Positions 58,896 to 64,000 of a stretch of DNA of 64,000 bases are shown piece after piece. Location: positions 1 to 64,000 of the forward strand of contig RBKR01000022.1 in NCBI GenBank assembly GCA_004835665.1, in the 5' to 3' direction. The first letter of the stretch is position 1. Every line of letters begins with the position of its first letter. Origin of the DNA: Phoma sp. XZ068 (Eukaryota > Ascomycota > Dothideomycetes > Pleosporales > Didymellaceae). Position numbers and translations under genes: made by a program. Below the pieces are notes generated by a model. The model worked only from the letters and a program-made list of their open reading frames with translations. It ran no database searches and had not been told where the DNA came from.

Positions 58896-59909
58896 TTACG
58901 ATGCACCCGGTCGCACTGGTACCATCATATTGCCACCTCGCCGTGCTTTCTCACGCGGTGTCCTGTGATCCTCTGTTGGCGCGGCAGATACGTCTTCACT
59001 CTGCTGCTTCTCTTCATGTGGCTCATCTTCTTGCTGTGGCTCTGTCGGGTCCATATCCTCCCCCGTGCTTTTACTCTTGTCATCGCCACACTCTAAGCTC
59101 TCCTTGTACTCGTCCCACAGTCTGTTGATGCTCTTCCCGCAACAGTCATGCCACAACTTTTTGGCATCGTACTTGCAGCCTCGCAGTGACTGATTGATCC
59201 TTCTCACCACATCATCCCCATGCTCCTTTTCAAGCCACTCAAGGAAATATGCCGTACGCTCATACCCAGCATCCCAGTCGCAGTCACCTCTACGTCTCCA
59301 ATGAGGTGGCGCATAGCCAGCCTTCAAACGCACCCAGTCGGCCACGCCTTCCGTCAGGCCTCCTGGCGCAGTGTTGCCACCGTGGTGCTGCCAGCAGTGT
59401 ACCATTTCGTGCACAATAACACCATTGATTTCTTCCTTCTGCCGCGATTCTGGGACGTGCTCGATGTATTTGGTGCTGAAGTGGATTTCCTTGTGGTCGT
59501 CATCGATGTCGAGGCCGGTCGTGTATGCTACACCGTCCATGTCCCTCACGACCAGCGTGATTGACCGTGTAGGCGGTATACATGACTTCTCAATATCTGT
59601 GTAGAGGAGCCGTAGGACTGTATCGACTGCGGACTCAAGAGCGGAGGAGGCATGTACGAGGCGAAGAAACGCGCGTGAGCCGTCTGACGATAGATCCCGG
59701 AGTTCGAGGCGAAGTAGAGGTTTGCGCAGTGGCTTGACTTTCAGAGTCGAGGAGTCGCTACGTGTTGCGTCACCGCTTTGTTGTGTTGTGCTGTGCTCGT
59801 CATGGGTAGCGGGGGGCAATGCGGAGGATTGTGGGGCAGCCGATGTGGAGGTCGGTGTCGGGGCTGGGGACATCGTTTGGAACATCTTTGGCGTTGATGA
59901 GGATGTCAT
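58896..59909 (-). CDS. Basic secretory protein (BSP) family metallopeptidase-like protein
   Basis: Single exon of 337 codons from the ATG at 59909. After a disordered S/T/P-rich N-terminus of about 60 residues comes the BSP domain: LLRLELRDLSSDGSRAFLRLV, EIHFSTKYIEHV, the zinc-site helix INGVIVHEMVHCWQHHGGNTAPGGLTEGVADWVRLKAG, and WDAGYERTAYFLEWLEKEHG. HEMVH with the downstream TEGVADW matches the gluzincin-like arrangement of the family. The C-terminus is acidic and low-complexity. No signal peptide is visible despite the family name, so it is probably intracellular. The biological role is unknown in fungi; plant members are defence-associated. Confidence 0.88.
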   Translation of the reverse strand: MTSSSTPKMFQTMSPAPTPTSTSAAPQSSALPPATHDEHSTTQQSGDATRSDSSTLKVKPLRKPLLRLELRDLSSDGSRAFLRLVHASSALESAVDTVLRLLYTDIEKSCIPPTRSITLVVRDMDGVAYTTGLDIDDDHKEIHFSTKYIEHVPESRQKEEINGVIVHEMVHCWQHHGGNTAPGGLTEGVADWVRLKAGYAPPHWRRRGDCDWDAGYERTAYFLEWLEKEHGDDVVRRINQSLRGCKYDAKKLWHDCCGKSINRLWDEYKESLECGDDKSKSTGEDMDPTEPQQEDEPHEEKQQSEDVSAAPTEDHRTPREKARRGGNMMVPVRPGAS

Positions 59910-60229
59910 TTTCAAAAGGAGAAAAGGAGACGGGATCTGACAAAGTTAAAGAGATTTGACAGAAGGCAGCAAAGTTGCCAGACGTTGTGGTGTTAGGCAG
60001 ATGTTAGGCAGATGCGTTGGCATCATCGACAGCTCAATCGATAACAGATAAGGGGTCCTACGCCGCACACTAGTACTACACGTGGAACTCCATGCAGATA
60101 TCTGAACATCCTCGGATTTTAATATTCAATGAATTCTATCTAAAATCTATCCTGCAGTTCGTCTTGGTGCATTTAATATAATCGTCTAGTTCATGTCTTT
60201 AATATTGTGTGCATGCCGCTCGAGACAAC
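59910..60229. other. Intergenic, AT-rich
   Basis: 320 bp; upstream region of the BSP gene and 3' flank of the nucleotidase. No feature seen. Confidence 0.5.
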
Positions 60230-61123
60230 CTATGCACTCTTAAACACCTCTGGAAATGTCTTTCTCAGCTCCTGTAGAGTCCTGATCTGGTGTTGCGCAG
60301 CCTGCTGGGGAGGCGAGTCCATACCCGGATCCAGGTAATGTGCAACCTTCCACCCTCGTTCAGCGGCAGCCTTGCAGTTGATGTACGAATCGTCTGGTTG
60401 GATTAGAAACAGGTGACGAATGGAAACAGCCTTGGCAAACATACCCACGAAATAACAGTTCTCGTTGTTGGCCACGCCGGCCTGCTTCATAGCCTTGTCA
60501 AACATCTCTGCCTGCGGTTTGCAGACGAACTTTTCCGCGCTGTAGTCGCAGTATGTCATGCCTTCGAAGAGATCATCGATCTTCAAGAGTTTGACCACAC
60601 GCTTGCCGTGCGTGACGTAGGCGTTTGTGAGCAGCCATAATCGTACTTTGCTGGTGTCAATGTCCTCGATGAGCTTGCGCAGCTCTGGGTTTGGCTTGAT
60701 CACATCATCCAGGGGCAGCGCATCGTCGACTTGTTCATTGTAGTCCAGTGCGTTGATCTTGTGGTGCCTGACAAGACCCTCGATAGCAAGACCATATTCC
60801 CTGTAGTACTTGTAGTGAAGCTCATTGGCATCCTTTTGCGATAGCTCAAGGTGAGTCTGGAAGTATTTGTCTGCACAAATGATCAGAGTCTGCTTGGAGT
60901 CGCAAGATTGCATGAGAATACCCACCAATGAGCTCGGCCATCATATCATGGATCTTGAGACCTACGAAGGTTAGCAAGTTTTATTGATTCCTCCTGCGTA
61001 GAGACGCACTCTTTGGGTAAAGCTATGATGGGTCAGTACAATTCACGCTGGTGTTGTGGCGTAAATACGGACACAGTTGTCAATGTCAAAGAAAAACACC
61101 GGCTTCTCGTTTCCTTGCGCCAT
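60230..61123 (-). CDS. HAD-family pyrimidine 5'-nucleotidase, SDT1/PHM8 type
   Basis: Five exons: 61073-61123, 61010-61022 (a 13-nt microexon), 60926-60961, 60445-60870 and 60230-60393. They encode 229 residues. HAD motif I is FFFDIDNCLYPKS, split across the first intron. Motif II is WLLTNAY, the motif III lysine is in CKPQAEMFDKA, and motif IV is FVDDSYINCKAAAERGW, formed across the last intron. FFFDIDNCLYP..IHDMMAELIDKYF is diagnostic of the Sdt1/Phm8 group, soluble phosphatases that dephosphorylate UMP/CMP and lysophosphatidate. The microexon model was chosen because it restores LYPKSLKIHDMM exactly. Confidence 0.92.
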
Positions 61124-61645
61124 GTTGATGTTTGATCGAAAGGACAGGCTCGCGCTTATGTAGAATAAAGTTGCGCCCTTTTTGAAGAACTGCTTTGGCC
61201 AGACAGGTTGGAAGAGCACAGTTCTGTGGATCAGGGGTGGCAACGAACGGCCTAAAGGTAGGTGGCTAGTAACAAACAACCCGATATGTGCAATCTACAA
61301 TTCGCTATAAGCGGAGCGTGAAGATGTTAGAAAGCGAAAGTTGCATCAATTGCTTCCAGAAAAGGGCGTGCAAGAGTCATGAGCCGTGGGGGTGAACGAC
61401 TCGCCGATCCTGTTTTGGACTAGTGAGCCTAGCGCGGCTGCTGAATTTCCACCGCGGCTTGCTGACCTCGCTGGCGTCTCGCTCTCCAACCCCTTCACTT
61501 TCATCAACCGCGACACCAGACGGCAGCGTGTACAACGGTTTGTGTTTGTGCATCTGCGATTTCTTGAATACCGGCGTCTGTTGGTCCGTTGGTACTGAGA
61601 TCTAGCTGTGGACTGTCGCCAGGCACGTCGCCTGCCTGCTGCGCA
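61124..61645. promoter_or_regulatory. Divergent promoter region (SDT1-like / disordered protein)
   Basis: The 520 bp between two divergent start codons. No TATA box stands out. Confidence 0.45.
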
Positions 61646-64000
61646 ATGTCGACAATTGCAACTGCACTGCCGCACATCAACGGCACAGGGGTGGTATTAT
61701 CCGCAGAGGTTCGTCGCGAGGTCGACTTCTTGAAGCAGATCCTGCAGATACGCGACGACGTGTTTGCTAGCAAACACCCGCGTATCCATCTCCCGCCCAA
61801 AGTAATAGAACAGGTTGCACCACGTCCGCCGCAGACTACACCGCCGAGCAGGCCTTCGACCAACGGCATTGCACATGGCACCAACGCCTCGCAATTGTTC
61901 GCGCCGCGCCCGGACAGCTCGCTACAACAGAACACGCAAGCATCCGAGTTTGTTTCCCCTGCCCACCCCATACAGCGACCCTACTCTGCCAAGTCCGCGT
62001 CCTCTGGCATCGACCCGGTGTTGCTCACCAAGTCTGACCACTTGATCAGGGCAGAGTTGCAGCTCAAGCGACAACAAATAGAGCGGCTTTTGAAAGACCA
62101 GTTCGACAAGAAGGGTCGTGGCAATGACAACGAGGAGCGCGAGGCCCACTTCAATGTGGAGGAATGCCTGATGCAAGCCCATCTTCGCGTGCCCCCTGTA
62201 TCTGGCTTACAGTCTACGACTAACAACAGTGATGGTGCTGAGTCTTTTGATGAGAACTCGTACTACTCTAGCAAAGCAGATAGTTGGTCGTCGGAAGATG
62301 TTGATGTCAACCAAACCTCTAATGCTGATGCTACAGGGTCACATGTCTCTCAAGGAAAACAGCCCATCAAGAATGCTCATGTCGAGCCTGCTGTAATCGA
62401 CCTTGACGAGGAAACGTACGAACCTGCCGATGATATTGAGATCTATGAACCAGAGCAGGTTGATCTCGGGGATGATGCAGACGAAGAGGACTATTCGCCA
62501 CCTCCCGCTGATATTGGTCCTAGTGAGCCTAATAGAGGCCGCGGAAGAGACCGCGGCTTTGCCAATGGCGGCGCAAACGGGTATGATACTTTCCTTTTCC
62601 TATCTTCTTTCCAGGCCGGGGCCTTCAAATCCGCGACCTGTTTTATTTTCATTCGACCTTCGAAGACTGAGTCAATTGATATCTCTCTCCACACACTCCT
62701 GGCTTCGGCACGACGCATGAATGATTTTAGCGGTCATGCGTACTCATCAGTGAAGCCACTTCGTCTACAGATATACGAAGAATAGCGTATTTTGCCGGTG
62801 GAATAGACTCAGCTTCGCAACTAAACCAAACCCACACTATAAGAGATTGATCGGAATCTCAGAAGTAACTGTAGGCTAACGTGCTGCAGATCTCGCCGCA
62901 ACAGCCCCTCAGGCCCAGCAGCCCCGCTCCAGAATCCTCGTAAACGGAGAAGAGAAGAGAAACGCCAGGAGAAGCGGCGTGAACAACAAGCCAATAAGCG
63001 CGTTGTACGTTCCCCTGAGCCCTACATCAAAGAAGAGCCGCAATCGCCTCCCCCATTCGCGGAATCGCAACCAAGCAAACGCCGAGCTCTTCAGCCTCTT
63101 CCCAATGATGTCGAGGTGATGTCTCCAAGAGCACCGGTCTATTACCGAGAATATGACGAGCCAACCTCACCAACTGTAATTCACACACCACAGCGAAGGC
63201 CACAACACCAGGAGCAGGATCTGAGGAGAGTAGCTAGCCTCCAGTATGCTCGACGTCCATACTCCCCGGGGGGTAGTGGCAGCGAAATTTATGCAGCACC
63301 TCCAGAGTACCGCCCTATTCGCGCAGCATCTCACGCATATGCCGATCGACCAGAAGTACCAGTGTTTCGAGAGGCGGCATCCCGCGCTTCGATGGCGCCA
63401 CGATACGTGCGCGAACGGTCTCGTTCGCCAATCTACGAACCTATGCCTCCCCCGCGCCGTATTGTTGTTGATCAGTATGGCAACAAATATTATGCTGCGC
63501 CTGTCGACGCAAGAGAATCGGCTGCGCCTCCGAGTAGGCGCATTGAAGTTGACCCTTACTATGAGCGTGCCGTGACTCGAGAACCTACGATGCGCGCACC
63601 TGCTCGCTCTGAGATTTACGAGGATGAACTTGGGCAGAGAATGCCTCCACCGCCACCACGGAGGTACGTGGAGGCGGGAGAGCCAGAGCTTATTGAGGCT
63701 CGACCTTATCGACAACGAGAGGCGTCTCGTCGGCCGATTGAGGTTGATTACCGACCTCAAGAAGTGATGGAACGCCGACCAGTCCCACAGTATGACGAGA
63801 TGGGCCCACCACAGTATATGCCATCTCGTGCATATAGTGTTCGCCCGGAGGTTGTACGGCGAGAAGTGCCCGAGGGTTATGTCCGTCACGAAAGCATACA
63901 GCCAGGCTCCATTCGTGCGTCAGCGCAACCTCGCTACCGTGAGGTAAGCCTCGCGCACCCGGAACCTGCAGAACGATATGCAATGGCTCCGCCACAGAGC
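61646..64000 (+). CDS. Conserved disordered protein of unknown function, 5' part
   Basis: Exon 1 is 61646-62580. After a 309-nt intron (GTATGA donor, CTGCAG acceptor) exon 2 runs open from 62890 to the window end. The N-terminus (VRREVDFLKQILQIRDDVFASKHPRIHLPP) is helical and looks conserved, as does a second helix with RAELQLKRQQIERLLKDQFDKK. An acidic stretch (YEPADDIEIYEPEQVDLGDDADEEDYSPPP) is followed by RGRGRDRG. Exon 2 begins basic (NPRKRRREEKRQEKRREQQANKRVVRSPEPYIKEEP) and continues as R/Y/P-rich repeats around RRIVVDQYGNKYYAAP. The KRRRE stretch could be a nuclear localisation signal, and the RS/SP dipeptides suggest an RNA- or chromatin-associated protein, but this is inference. The intron is long for this genome, so a small exon could be missed inside it. 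Confidence 0.75.

Overview
This is a stretch of filamentous ascomycete nuclear genome. Genes are split by short GT..AG introns (about 41-96 nt), carry TATA boxes and use eukaryotic tRNA structures, including a tRNA-Pro with an intron. The gene families (GPI inositol deacylase Bst1, RTA1 exporter, Tok1-type K+ channel, Mia40, RSC8/SWI3, AA7 oxidases, DUF3435 recombinase, PTH11/Sat4-like rhodopsin-domain protein) fit Dothideomycetes, most likely Pleosporales. The order-level placement is inference from gene content; no phylogeny was run.

Layout. (1) 0-14.7 kb is accessory and repeat-rich. It holds the 5' part of a Mutator-like (MULE) transposase cut by the window edge, a 6.4-kb gene made almost entirely of 19 CBM1 cellulose-binding modules joined by PASQA repeats, a weakly supported F-box-like ORF, and a four-exon DUF3435 tyrosine-recombinase gene of the Starship-captain superfamily. 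(2) 15.6-22.7 kb holds a secreted AA7/isoamyl-alcohol-oxidase-like protein, an RTA1 membrane protein, an unknown protein and an acyltransferase-3 protein. (3) 24-35 kb holds GPI deacylase, tRNA-Pro, a GNAT acetyltransferase, a seven-helix rhodopsin-domain protein, a second AA7-type oxidase and an ABM-like stress-barrel protein. (4) 36.3-40.2 kb holds one long seven-exon gene whose conceptual product joins a nucleoside-phosphorylase domain, an Hsp70/actin-like ATPase domain and a P-loop GTPase with a coiled-coil tail. It is interrupted by a 15-G run and is followed by AT-rich sequence. (5) 41.9-50.5 kb is a conserved housekeeping block: Mia40, RSC8/SWI3, ETF-alpha and a TOK-type K+ channel. (6) 51-64 kb holds a small secreted CBM52-like protein, a full-size ABC-B (MDR) transporter, tRNA-Lys, a BSP-family metallopeptidase-like protein, an SDT1-type HAD nucleotidase and the 5' part of a disordered conserved protein.

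The exon models given here were built by hand from splice motifs and reading frame, and each was checked for total length divisible by three. The strongest candidates for something new are the PNP-Hsp70-GTPase fusion, whose architecture resembles modular innate-immunity or incompatibility receptors, and the 19-module CBM1 polyprotein. The DUF3435 gene raises the possibility that the left 14.6 kb lies inside a Starship-type element.
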